A stretch of DNA of 64,000 nucleotides from Diphasiastrum complanatum (lineage: Eukaryota > Streptophyta > Lycopodiopsida > Lycopodiales > Lycopodiaceae), in assembly GCA_029204225.1 (NCBI GenBank), contig CM055098.1, positions 8,352,246 to 8,416,245 of the forward strand, read 5' to 3'. Positions 25,141-37,400 of the stretch are shown in pieces. The notes below the pieces were generated by a model. That model was not told the DNA's origin. It saw nothing but the letters and a program-made list of their open reading frames with translations, and made no database searches. The position numbers and the translations under genes are program-made. Numbering within the stretch: position 1 is the first letter of the stretch; each line of letters opens with the position of its first letter.

Positions 25141-27489
25141 AAAAGCTCTCTATGCATTGAAAAACCAACAACTAGACTTTTTTGACCTTGCCTTTTGCCA
25201 ATAAGAGATTAAGGGACCAAAGGGCCAAGGAAGGCATCCCTTCTCTCACGTAGGAATTTTTTAGCTTTTTTTCTTGTAAATTTAATTTTGAAGTTTTTTT
25301 GAGAAACTGTTGCCAATGAGGTGGCAAAAATTTTCGCTGACTGCTGCAAATGAGGTGGTAAAAAGGTGATCTTACATTGATTGTGTTGAGGTAGGGATGT
25401 TATGTCCCTAAGTGTATCACTGCTATTAGGCCTGGTTGTAAGGTGGACCTTAGTTTGTATAAGACTATAGCTCCTATTTGATTAAGGAACTGCCTCGTGC
25501 AAGGATGTTTGTGGATGATGTCCATATTGAATAGTGTAACCATGAATGGACAAGAATGATCTTGAAAGGAGAATTCTCATGTCTAGTGTATGGTTTGGAA
25601 AAATATATTTATTCCTTCAAACTAGGGCTATTGTATCGATAGTCAATTGATCTTGCTTTCATGCTCTAACTATTGTAGTATTCTTGGATAGATATTGACT
25701 TGGGGAGTCTGATCATTTGTTAGGGTGGATCTTGCCACAACTTGTATTATTGTGTGTAGTTTCTTCGTCAATTGATATTGGGGGTCTTAATTTGTATTAG
25801 AGCTACACTTGAACCTTGTGGAAACATGAGTTGGATTGTTTTGCGATCCTTTTTCTTACCCTTGATTTCACAAATTTGTTGCTGAAATTTATGAAATTGT
25901 TGCTGAAATTTATGAAAAGTTTTGGTTTGTTTGCTTTGTTTCATTCAAGTTTGGTAATAGCATATTCAATAATTCTTGGGATTCTATGTTGAAAATTTGG
26001 CATGTTATGCAATAGTGAGATCAACTGAATTGAATATGAAATTTATGCTTGTGATATAAAGACTAGAGTGGTTTCCAACTTGATTAGAAACAAGGTTTTT
26101 GAGTTGGTTATTGTTCAATATGTTAGCATGTGACGTTATGATAGAAAAATATGGGTTTATTGCAAAATCTTTCCTTTTCATTGTGTCACTCGTGATTTGT
26201 TCACTGGTCAATGCTATGATTGTCTAATAGCCATCAGTAAAATCATCGCCTTGGCCACCGTCATCAATGATATCTTCACCTTGGTCACAATCATCAATGA
26301 AATCTTCACCAATGAAATTTTCACTTTGGTCATACAGTATCTATTTTGGTTTTCTCAACAACACAAAATGTGCTAAGCACCAAATTTAAATTGGAAATTT
26401 GTTTGCAAGAAGCTCATTCAAGGAAAACTATTTTTGGCAAGAGCATTGAAGTACAAGTGGATAGTGGAGACTATATCAATTATTATAAAATAAGCATTTT
26501 CCTTTTATGTTTTGAAGTTTTTGTTCTATTTGTATCCATCCTTGTCAATGTCCTAGAATACTATTGATTATGAGTAGAAACTAATTCCAATAGAAGCATT
26601 TCAAAAAAAAAATGCCAACAAAAAGGTGATTTGTTCGACCATTTCCAGGGTGACAAGCTGGACTAACACATAAAGAGTGGTATGATGAGTCTAGATATAA
26701 AAGAAAAAAAGTTGATAATGCATATTGAGTATACTAGTGGCCCAATTGTGCATAGCAAGGGTAGATCAAAACCAGGAGTGACCAAGTAAGATGTGATATA
26801 CTTTGAGAACTTTGGGTGGTTGCATCACGACTATATAAAGATAGGAGGGAATATCTTTAATTTAATTTGAACATTCTTGGCCTCACCCATTGGGTTGCCC
26901 TGCATGTGATTAGCTATACATATCACATCATGTTACTAGATCCCAAATATATATTGCATTACAGATAATAGTTTGTGGAGGCCTAATTCCGCATTAGGCA
27001 ACTTGAGCAGTTTGGAATTTTGCAATAGCTAGTTGTCGGTTCGTGACTGTAACTTACTAGAATAGGAATACCATTTGTGATTTTAATGCACACTGATCAA
27101 TAGTTGTGGTGCCACAATGTCCATAGAAATTGATGTGATCACGCTTAATGATGGAGGCACAAACAAACTGCATTGTTATTATGGAACTAGGTTGGCTACT
27201 CTTGTGCTTTTTGTGGTTGAGGTTGTGTTGCATATGCATTTTGTTACATATGGTAGACTGGCACAATCTCAATAGGTTGCAATACATTGTGTGAGTCAAC
27301 ATATTGCACTTGTTATAGCATCAACTTTGGCATTCATGAGCATGGTAGCCCTCTTGATAGCAAATGCGACAATATTTGTCATCGTTACTAGTCTATGTGA
27401 TGGTAGTTGAAAGAGCTTGCATGGTCATTGAGGGTTTTCTAATTTTTCTTCATCTTTCCATATTTTTGGTAGCATCCTCAACAGAGGAA
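25141..27489. other. Unassigned stretch
   Basis: No gene recognised. Holds a short degenerate tandem array at 26230-26340 with units such as 'atcatcaatgaaatcttcac' followed by TTGGTCAC. At about 25800 'ttgtattagagctacac' loosely resembles a retroelement primer site, but nothing around it supports this. Confidence 0.4.
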
Positions 27490-28170
27490 TTAGAGGAAGA
27501 TAATGATGACGACTTTCCAAATAAGTATTTGAACTAGCCTCGTTCTTTGCTTTACAACATTAACACTTTCAAGTTTCAACATTTTACTTCCTTCAATTGC
27601 AAGGCTATAAATACATTTGATCCAGGCTCCTTCTGTGGAGTGCAACAATTGCAAGATGCAACTTCTTGAGGAGTCCAATTCCAAAATACTTTGATGACTA
27701 GAGAACCAATGAAGCCTCTTGTAATATCTTTAAGAAAATCTTCAAATGTTGTGAAAGAAACTCTTCTTCTTTTTCGTTTTAAATGAGTTGCTACAACTTA
27801 TCAAAGACGTCTCCATCCTTATGTTCATGACATACCACTTGAGAAAGCCTACTTTTAATGGTATTGAAAAATTGAAACCATTTCAAGGATTTTATCCAAA
27901 ACACTAGGTCATATTTGGCCTTGCATATGAGTTCAAATTGGTGTAAATGCATATTGGGCTTTCTCCAATCTTGCCTTGAAAAGTTTAAAAATTCACTAGT
28001 TTCAATCGCACATTAAAGGTCTATGGCTATACAAACAAGGTTCTATGTCCCTCCATCTACCACCAAGTGCTTTCTCAAACTTGGCAAACAAGGTTGTAGG
28101 GGGCCTGGCCCTTGGTAGCACCATGAAGTGATTTCTCAGATTTTGAGTTTCCATTATAATGTGAAAAAAT
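27490..28170 (-). pseudogene. Possible gypsy-like gag debris
   Basis: On the minus strand frames give LHQFELICKAKYDLVFWIKSL and then WFQFFNTIKSRLSQVVCHEH with KDGDVFDKL. The spacing and the aromatic/basic pattern resemble a retrotransposon gag core, but stops and shifts are frequent and no zinc knuckle or LTR is seen. This is a weak call. Confidence 0.3.
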
Positions 28171-29475
28171 AAGGCACTAAGAGGCTAAGCATGGAGAGAT
28201 CTCGACAGTGGAACTAAAAAGGTAGTGACATGGCCCAAACGATACTTTAAGATGTAAAAGCAAGATCTAGCTTTCACGACATTGATCAAGAATTAACATA
28301 ATCTTCAACTCGAAAGATGATCTATCGAAAAGAGATGGCAGCTAAAAGTGGCAAAGTTAAAGAAGTTTTTGACTTGGCAAAGGTTCAAAAGTAATCAAGA
28401 ACACATCATGTTAATATGAACTTGGAAAGAAAATACTAAATTGTATTGAAATTGTTCAAGTAATGTGATGATTCAAAGTAGTAGCTGTGCCGCAATAGAA
28501 ACCTCAAAAAATAATCACCGCAAAAGTTACAACTAGTTCATGTCAAAAAATTGATAGATTTAACACGGCGATGTAAAGCTTTGTCATGGTAAATCTCCTA
28601 CTTTTCACATTTCAAAACTTCAACAAGCAACACTGTAAACTGCCCCCAACACACCTCAAAGTCGTAGAGTTTCAAATCCTCAGAGGAAAGGGAGTGACAA
28701 CCTCAATTGAGCCAGCCAAGGCTTGTGCAGGATTATGGAGGTCAGTCAACAAGAAACCCCATAACTACAACTATATATATGCTTGGAGCCTGGTTGAAAA
28801 CAAATAAGCTCATGACATGAAGGGAAGCAGAGTCCTCTTCTACTTCAAGCACTCTACGGCCAACAAGAAGGGGGAGCGAGGGATTTGAGTTAAGAGTGGT
28901 CTAAACAGAAAAGTGATGCACAATGTGATGGAAGCCATGCCTTTACCATAGAGTTGTGGCAATGCTGATGTATCAATTTCTACCTATCAATGAGAGCTGT
29001 CTTATGATTAGTTTAACAATGAATCATTAAAATGATGAATTCGATATCATATTTTCAATGTTCTATCTGTTGTGTGCACTTTGTATTACAACTCTCATCA
29101 GGACTTTGTGATGACTTGCATGATTCATCTTGTTCGTGATATATATCCTTTCTTACAGGCGTGATATGCAGGCAGGCCCTGTGCTTTTTGACAGAAATTT
29201 ATTTCAACGGTGGCTTACACGAGTGTTAGCACCGTTGTTTTGGAAGATTATGCAGCTGTATTTTATATTTGTGTGAATCTGTCATGGTATTTGTTGATAA
29301 ATGTTGAGAAGCTGATAAATGTTGAGAGTTTTATGTGGATAGGCTCTAAAAAAAGCCTAGAAAATAACATTTTGTCAAGGAATTGCAAGTGAATGGGCTA
29401 TTTTTTTTCTTTGTTGCACACAGCCGATATATTAGTATCAAAGAAAGAGAAGGATGACTACTCGTAGAGCCACAA
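28171..29475. other. Unassigned stretch
   Basis: Short frames only, for example 28586-28807 and 29210-29392, neither recognised. Confidence 0.4.
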
Positions 29476-29713
29476 TACCATCAATTCTCTCTTACGAAAC
29501 CTATATCAACCATCGCAGTGCTGTTGCAGTAGCTTCATGGAGCCCATAGATTGAAGACTAGCTGAGGCATCTGTTCAAGGATTACCGATCTGCCTACCAT
29601 CAATTGTCTCTTACAGAGTCTATATCAACCATCGCACTGCTGTTGCGGTAGGTTCATAGAGCCCATAGATTGAAGGGCTGAGGCATCTGCTGGAGGATTT
29701 ACCAATCTACTAG
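29476..29713. repeat. 119 bp tandem duplication
   Basis: Two adjacent units (29476-29594 and 29595-about 29713), each starting TACCATCAATT and containing 'ctatatcaaccatcgca', 'gagcccatagattgaag' and 'gctgaggcatctg', with scattered substitutions and a few small indels. It lies about 1 kb downstream of the FKBP12 stop codon. Confidence 0.93.
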
Positions 29714-30654
29714 TCCCAAGTGCATGAAGATTCCATCCTTTCCTTACAGCAGCCGTACAATCATTTTTAATTTGTCAGGCTTAGGCTGGAACATACGCTT
29801 CCACTGGAGCAATTTAGCCAGGAGCTAATATTCCTCTGATGAAAATTTAGAAATTCACAACTTAGGGTTTGGCAAAACCATTTACTCTTCTGCTGGGTTT
29901 TTTCAACATCAAGCTTTCAGTTCAACAACAAACAAAGAATAACCTGAATCAACCAGCAATTAGCAGCGTGTGATGGGAGCAGCATAACAAAAATCTTACA
30001 AAAATCATTCTCCTCAATGAGAAGCCATGACAAGCGAGTAAGTAAACTGTACCATGCTAAGTAGCTAACTTGAAACTATCAAAGTTTTTCAGAACTCGAT
30101 GTGTTTCTATAGGCCCATAAGCATAAGACCATACAAAAAGCAAGCTTAGAACCAATAACATTACAACATACAGTCAGTAATACGCAGGTTCATATGAGCA
30201 AAACATCATGATAGACATTTCCTATATTGTTATGTATAATTTCAAAAACAGATGACAGCATAAATGATTATATCGTTGTTCATAAACATTTCAAAAGTTT
30301 ACTTGCTACTCAAAATCTTTAAGCCATTTTCGAAATTTTAAGTACTAAGCCTTGAAATGTCAGCATGGATCTGTATAAAACTGCACTAAAACACGGACGA
30401 TCTCCTCAACATAACCTGATTTGAAAAAACTCTATTTTGAAGTAAAACATCCCTCAATCTAAAACAAACCACAAATTTTCTTAAGTTTATTACTCCACCT
30501 TATGTTGAAGCTTTTGGAAAAATGCAGGGTATTGGAACTTCTATGGATAGAAATTCCATTGTCTCCCTTAACAGAATGTATAAAAATATAAATATTTGCC
30601 ATACACATGAAGATGTTTTCATAGAGAAGTTGAATTATACTCTTGACATATAAA
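29714..30654 (-). other. 3' flank of FKBP12
   Basis: Downstream of the FKBP12 stop on the coding (minus) strand, so the nearest part is expected to be 3' untranslated. AT-rich with several AATAAA-like words, none decisive. No other gene seen. Confidence 0.5.
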
Positions 30655-31481
30655 TTAAGCTATACCGAGAACTTCAATTTCAAAAACTAGTACTGAGTTT
30701 GGTTGAATTCCCCAAGCAGGAAAACCACTCTGACCATAAGCGTAATCAGGTGAACACTGCAAAACCAAGAATGTGCATTGATTACTGAAAGTAATAAATT
30801 ATAATATCATGTTAAGCTGTTAAATGAATATGTAAAGAGGCAGACCCGTAGTTGAGCAATTTCTCCCAACTGCATGCCTAGAACACCTTCATCCCAGCCT
30901 GAAATTTTTGGAACTGGTATTAGAAAAGAGCAACCTTAAAGCAATTCCTTTAAATAAGTTAAATCTTGCCTGCTACTAGAATGTCAACATGCTCAGACGA
31001 CATATTTCCAGCAAGTTCCAAAATTTTTGACTGATGTGAATTCAGACAATGGATAGCAAAATCGATGATCACAATGTGTTGTCAAGCAAGAAATTAGGAT
31101 GTTTTCATAAGTGCCCCTTTAGTATATTTTTCACAATTTCAAATTTTCTTCAAGCTACATCCCACATGCCATTACAAACTACAAACAAAAACACTAGCAA
31201 ATCTCAAAGGTAGGCATGGAATCAGGACATATGTGCATGTCATTTAAATAAAATGGAATTTTTTTGGTCCAAAACGCACACATATGTTATACCTCTTATG
31301 ACAGATCCTTGACCAATCTTAAACTGAAATGGTTTTTGCCCGGGATCTTTGGTGCTGCCATCAACAGAGAAGATCATTAGAGAGAACATTCTAGAAAGCC
31401 ACATTTTGGCAAATTATTATAACCATTTTCAATGGTCAACAATTTACCTCCAAAACTTCTGAGATAGGTCACCATTTTTAC
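30655..31481 (-). CDS. FKBP12: FKBP12 exons 2-5 cluster
   Basis: The last four coding exons lie within 827 bp, separated by introns of 93, 394 and 89 bp. Acceptors are TTGCAG|GTAAAA, TGGCAG|CACCAA, TTTCAG|GCTGGG and TTGCAG|TGTTCA; donors are TGGAG|GTAAAT, AAGAG|GTATAA and TACGG|GTCTGC. Codons are split at the first two junctions and the reading frame is exact throughout. Confidence 0.95.
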
Positions 31482-34400
31482 CTGCAAGATAAGAAAATAG
31501 GCTAAGATTGATGAAATTTGTTGTAAAACAAGCTTCTAGCAAGATTAACCTCTTAACACATCAAAAATTTAGTTCCATGCATGACATGAGTGATGAAGCA
31601 ACACTACAGGATGATAAATAAACAGCAATATAGCAAAGACACTTGTTTTCTCAAGTGCAAGAAAACAGTCAAAGCTTTCGTTTTCAGTTGGTTTCAAATT
31701 CTGAGGCAATTTCTAGTCTTATGAAGAGGCTAAAGTTTGACTTTGCAGCAGACAGTTTTTTCTCGGTTCAGTTGACAAAGCACATCTTATAGAGATTGCA
31801 CTCATAACACAACCTTACAGCCACTATTTGCAATTCCGAAGCCAATATTTGCAATTCTTTGCACAGCTACACTTAGGGTGTTTCTTACAAGTAAAAGACG
31901 GAATCTATTAGTGCACTGGCATAAGTGGATGCTGTTGCATCCCTGACTGATTGCAGCTCCTCCAGTTAGGGGAAATTCTGTGACTAAGGTACTAACTGGT
32001 GGTTAGCACTTGGGATCAGTTATAATTGGCTTAACTGACTGGTAACCAAGGTGTCAGTAAGGGTCCAGGGAACATACTGGTTATGTGGGAGCAACTGCAC
32101 AGCATGTATCATTGAGATGGAGCCTTGGGTTGTGGCTATATAAGAGCTACTGGTGGCATCACTTGCAACAATTCAAATAAGTTGGAGCCTGAATTGATGA
32201 AAGCTCTTAGTGATTGTCAATCATATCTACATGGGGTACAAGATTGAGGTATACGATTGGTTCCCTCGGTCTTCCATTTGCAGCTGGTATCATGATTCCT
32301 TCAGATAGCTTTAAGTCTGTTGGTTTGGTGGTAATCTAGGTCATGTATACTTTTACTCCACAACCCAAATACCGAGAATGGTCAATGAGGTTGGCTTGCG
32401 GTATGATTGATAGTATATTCCTATCAACTTTTACATTCCGGTGGCACTGATGGTCCATTAAGCTGGAATAAGGTCTTGTTTTATGCAGCAAACTTCTTGC
32501 CAATGCCCTAAACAGCATTCCTTGTCCATCTACGCAATGGTATATCAGTATATGCAACGAAGTTCACAATGATGTGACAGTGTTGCTGGAGCATTATCAT
32601 GCATGTGGACATTGATATTGACCATTGAGAATCACTATTATTGATTCTCGTTTAGTAGTTGGCATTTATTAGAGCAGCTTGTGAGTCATATGGTCACCAT
32701 TGGGTTTCCAGGCATAATGCACAAACTCTATGGCCTCAGACAGCACAAATAGGCCCATGGCCTCGTTATTAATGTTTCATTGTTGAATAGCAGCTTCTGA
32801 GCATCTGATTAGCTTATTCTGAAGTCAACTTATCTTCAGCATACAACTAGCAGACTGTTATGGTTTACATCAACCTATCATTGGTGATCAATGCTTTGTA
32901 GTCTATAATTATACACTTATAGTACTTTCTTTATTCTTCATATTTTGTGAATGTCCTCCGAGTTATGTCCTAATTTGGATTGTAACCGTTACAATATATA
33001 CCTCAACTCCAATTTCCTTATCATTGTACTTGCTTCTTGATCAGACAGGAATTGTAAGCTGCTCTTTTATTATTTTTTATTTGACAGACTTTTAATCAAA
33101 ACAAAAAAAATCCACAGACTCAAAATTTATTGTTTTTATTATGAAGAAGTACAAACTCATATCAGATATCAAGCACGTATATCTTGGATCTAACCATGAA
33201 GATATCTACATGCGACACTTCTTTCTACATTGAAGAGTAGCAAGCTCATAGACACATCTATTGCTAGAGTTTTAACACATTGAAAGGCTAAATAAATAGC
33301 ACGTAAAACAGGTTTCCAAAATGCAAGATCTTGGTCAATGTTCTGTTGTTTTGTTGAGGATAGCTATTGGGTTGGCGGTTATTTGTCCTCTACTACTACG
33401 CGACCCACATGGCAAGACTGGTGTATCCTGTTGGCGTGGGGTATGGCTAGCTTGAGGTAAAAACTAGGATCAGTGTTATTCAGCACATAGATGTCTAGAT
33501 GAGATACATCCACTAGTTTATGATCTATTTCATCCGTATCTGGATAAGTTTGTGGTTGTACTTTCCTCTCAATAATTTGTTAAGAGAAAAGCAAAAGAAG
33601 AAGGCCTAGCACGCTGATTGAAAAGAGTGAATGCAATTTTGAGCTTCAAAAAATCTCATAGTTTCCGAAGATTTATTAGAGATCATGTGATGATCGCAAT
33701 TCCTCTCAATAATTTGTTAAGAACACTCTGATTGAATGGAGTGAATGCAATTTTGAGCTTCAAAAAATCTCATAGTTTCAACTCCAGTTTTGCAAAGTGC
33801 TAGAACTGATGCTAATGATTTTGCAATAGGAGTGGTGATGTTGCAAAATGGGAAGTATGCGGCTTTTGAAAGTAAGAAATTGATTGATGCACAAGCGAAC
33901 TACTGTACTCATGAAAAGGAGCTTTGTTGTGATTCGTGCATTAAAAAGTTGGAGACAAAATCTCTATGGTAACAAGTTCACCGTGAACACTGATCAACCT
34001 CTTTGTAATCAAAATGATTTGATAGGGAGGAAGGCTCGTTGGGCTGCGTTGATGCAAGAATTTAAATTTGAAGTTCGTACCTAGAAATTGTCTGTATAGG
34101 CCAGAAGTTAGTTTCTAGACCCCTATGAAATTTTTCTGTATTTGGTAGGGCCTACTAATAGACTACATCAAATTGGTACTTTCAACCTATCTTTGACTCA
34201 GAGTTGACTAGTAGGTAGGTATGTGAGGTAGGTGTGGTAGGTGAGTAGGTAGAGTAGGTACCAAGAGTCAGGTGAGTGTGGGTGAGGCTAGAGAGAAATA
34301 AAAATGCCTGTAAATAAGAGGGCATCTAGCGAGTTTCTATAGCCATCAATTTTGTAGTTTGATGCTCTGCCTCATGTAGTTTCTTGCTTGTACTTGATAT

Positions 34401-37400
34401 TGTCAAATTCCAAGGCCTAGCTATGGAGTATCATAACAGCATAGTAAGCACACTATGGAAGCTTCAGAAAACCAGCTATGGAGTAGAACACAAAAGCAAG
34501 AGAGAGAGGACTTCAAAGCTCACACAACATGAATGAATATTCAAAGTGTAGTAGGGCGTGGAAACCCCTCCAAAGTTTGGGCTACATATAGCATGTTATG
34601 TATAGAGGTGGTGTCTTGCTAATTCTAGCTCTAGAACCCACATGGGTCCTTAACCTACTTGATTTACTTGCCTAATTAGCACAAGTGGGGTGTACTATGT
34701 ACATAAATGTTTTACCCCCATGTCTTATGCACAAGTTACAAGTTACAAGTATACAAGCCTTAAGGGGCAAAATAGGCATTTATTTCAACACCCCCCCTCA
34801 ATGGCTATTTTGTTTATACCAACACCTAGCATGCTACGAAACTTTTCAAATTTTTCTCTACTAAGTGCCTTAGTAAAGATATCTGCTGCTTGTTCGTTGG
34901 TATCACAGTACTCGAGCTGAATTTCTCCGCTTTGTATCTTCTCTCGTAAGAAGTGTTGATCCACCTCAATATGCTTCGTACGAGCATGGTACACAGGATT
35001 TTTGGCAAGCTGGATGCAACTCTGGCTGTCACACTGAAAAATAGTAGGACCATCCTGTGGAATCTGCACCTCCCCAAGAAGTCTCCTGAGCCATATTGCC
35101 TCGCAGGTAGCTTTTGCCGCTGCTCTGTACTCAGCCTCTGTCGATGATAAGGTAACTGTGGGCTGTTTCTTGCTACACCAAGAAATGGCCCCTGAACCAA
35201 GGTTAAAAGTGTAACTTGTGGTCGACTTTCGATCATCCCTATCACCTGCCCAATCCGAATCAGTAAAGCCTCCAAGCTGAAGCTTTCCGTCATCTGTGTA
35301 CTCAATCCCATAGCAGGTTGTCCCTTTGACATACCTCAAAACCCTCTTGGTTGCTTTCCAATGTGCTTCAGTTGGAGAACTCATGAACTGGCTTGCTACA
35401 CCAACCGCATAGGAAATGTCTGGTCTCGTAGTGGTGAGATAAATCAGGCTACCCACAAGCTGCCTATAAAGAGTCTCGTCCACAAAAGGAGTGCCATCAT
35501 CTCTGGATGGCTTACTGCTGGTATCAATGGGCGTGGAAACGGGTTTGCAATCCTGCATGTTGAACCTGTTCAAAACTTCACATGCATAGTTGGCTTGAGA
35601 AATAAACACACAGTTTTCCTTTTTCCAAACCTCCAAACCAAGACAATAGTGGATTAAGCCCAAATCCTTCATCTCGAACTCATTTGATAGATGAGCCTTC
35701 ACCTTTTCAATAAGCTGCCCATTGTTACCCGTGATGACCAAGTCATCCACATAGAGAACTATCAAAACAATGTTCCCATCTTCCTCCTTCACGAACAGGT
35801 TGCAATCCGACTGACTCTTTATGAATTGCTCCTTGGCAAAATAGTCGTCAATACGACTATACCAGGCCCTGGGTGCCTGCTTCAAACCATATAAGGCCTT
35901 CTTAAGCCAACATACCATACTTTCCTTGCCCTTAGCCTCAAAACCTTGTGGCTGTTCCATGTAGACTTCTTCAGCCAACTGTCCATTAAGAAAAGCACTC
36001 TTCACGTCCATTTGATGGACCTCCCAACCAAAAAATGCAGCCAATGCTAAAACCAACCTGATAGACGTCATCTTAGCTACCGGTGCAAACATCTCATCAT
36101 AGTCCAAGCCCTCCTTCTGTGCATAGCCTTTAGCAACCAGCCTTGCCTTATGCTTTTCGATGCTCCCATCAGATTTGTATTTGGTCCTGTAGACCCACTT
36201 ACAGCCAATAGGACGCTTCCCTTTTGGTAATTTCACCAAATCCCATGTATCATTCTTGAGAATGGAGTCGTACTCCTCTTGCATAGCATGTTGCCATACC
36301 TTCTCATCTGCTGCCTCAACGAATGTATGTGGATCTTGTGAATCCAAAATATTAGTCATAAGTGCATAGTTTGTCTCCTGGTGTCCGTGTTGCTGGGCTT
36401 GCCGTTGAGACCTCCTAGCCCCTGGATTGCTGCTCTCTCCCTCATCCAATATCAAACTATCCTACACAGTTTGCCAATACCACTTGGGAAACTTCTTCCT
36501 TGCAGTTGGTGATGAAGACAGTGAATAGGACTCAACAAATTTGCCCCTTTCCTTCCGCTTCCTAGCCTCCTCGGATTCTTCCTCTTGATCACTCATATGA
36601 TCATCCTGAGGCTCCCCAATATATGGATGTGGGTCATCAAGTATTGGCACAAATTCACTTGTACCATCCTCCATCTCAAGTTCCTCTATAGGAGGCGTTT
36701 GATCTTCTTCAAAGATCACATCTCGACTTATGATCCTCTTCTTGCTAGTAAGATCGTAAAGTCTGTAAGCTTTGCTTTCTTCACTGTATCCCAAGAAAAT
36801 ACTCTTTGCTGATTTTGCATCCAGCTTCTTCCTGTTATCCTTGGGAATATGGGCATAGGCCGTACAACCAAACACTCGCAAAGCGCCTACCTTGGGCTTA
36901 ATGCCGCTAAATGCCTCTTCTGGAGTCTTGCATTCCACAGCTTTTGTTGGACTTCTATTCAACAGAAACACTGCTGTGTGCATTGCCTCGCCCCAAAAAG
37001 AGTTGGGCAACCCCTTTGCCTTGCGCATGCACCTTGCACACTCCACAATAGTTCGGTTCTTTCTCTCTGCTACGCCGTTTTGTTGAGGGGTATGAGGAGC
37101 TGTAAGCTGCCTTTTGATCCCATTGGCCTTGCAGAATTCCACAAATTCTGTCTTAATGAACTCTCCACCACCGTCTGACCTGAGCATCTTTATCTTCTTT
37201 CCTGAATGTTCTTCTACCAAAGCTTTGAAACGCAGGAAGTACTTGAATGCTTCAGATTTTAACTTCAAGAAATAAATCCAAATCTTGTGTGAGAAGTCAT
37301 CAATAAAGGTCATAAAGTAATATGCCCCCCCTGCAGATTTTGTTTGGGTTGGCCCCCACAAATCTGAATGTATCAAATCAAGTATGCCTGCTGCCCTGGT

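Noticed and set aside
31933-32300. Possible TRIM or solo LTR with primer site in FKBP12 intron 1
   Set aside because: TG...CA ends, a TATA-like word and a partial primer-site match exist, but no second copy of the LTR or target duplication could be found.
36462-36464. Programmed stop-codon readthrough in the copia pol
   Set aside because: The sister copy has CAG at this site and the bases after TAG (GAT AGT) do not match the known plant CAR-YYA readthrough context, so a nonsense mutation is the simpler reading.
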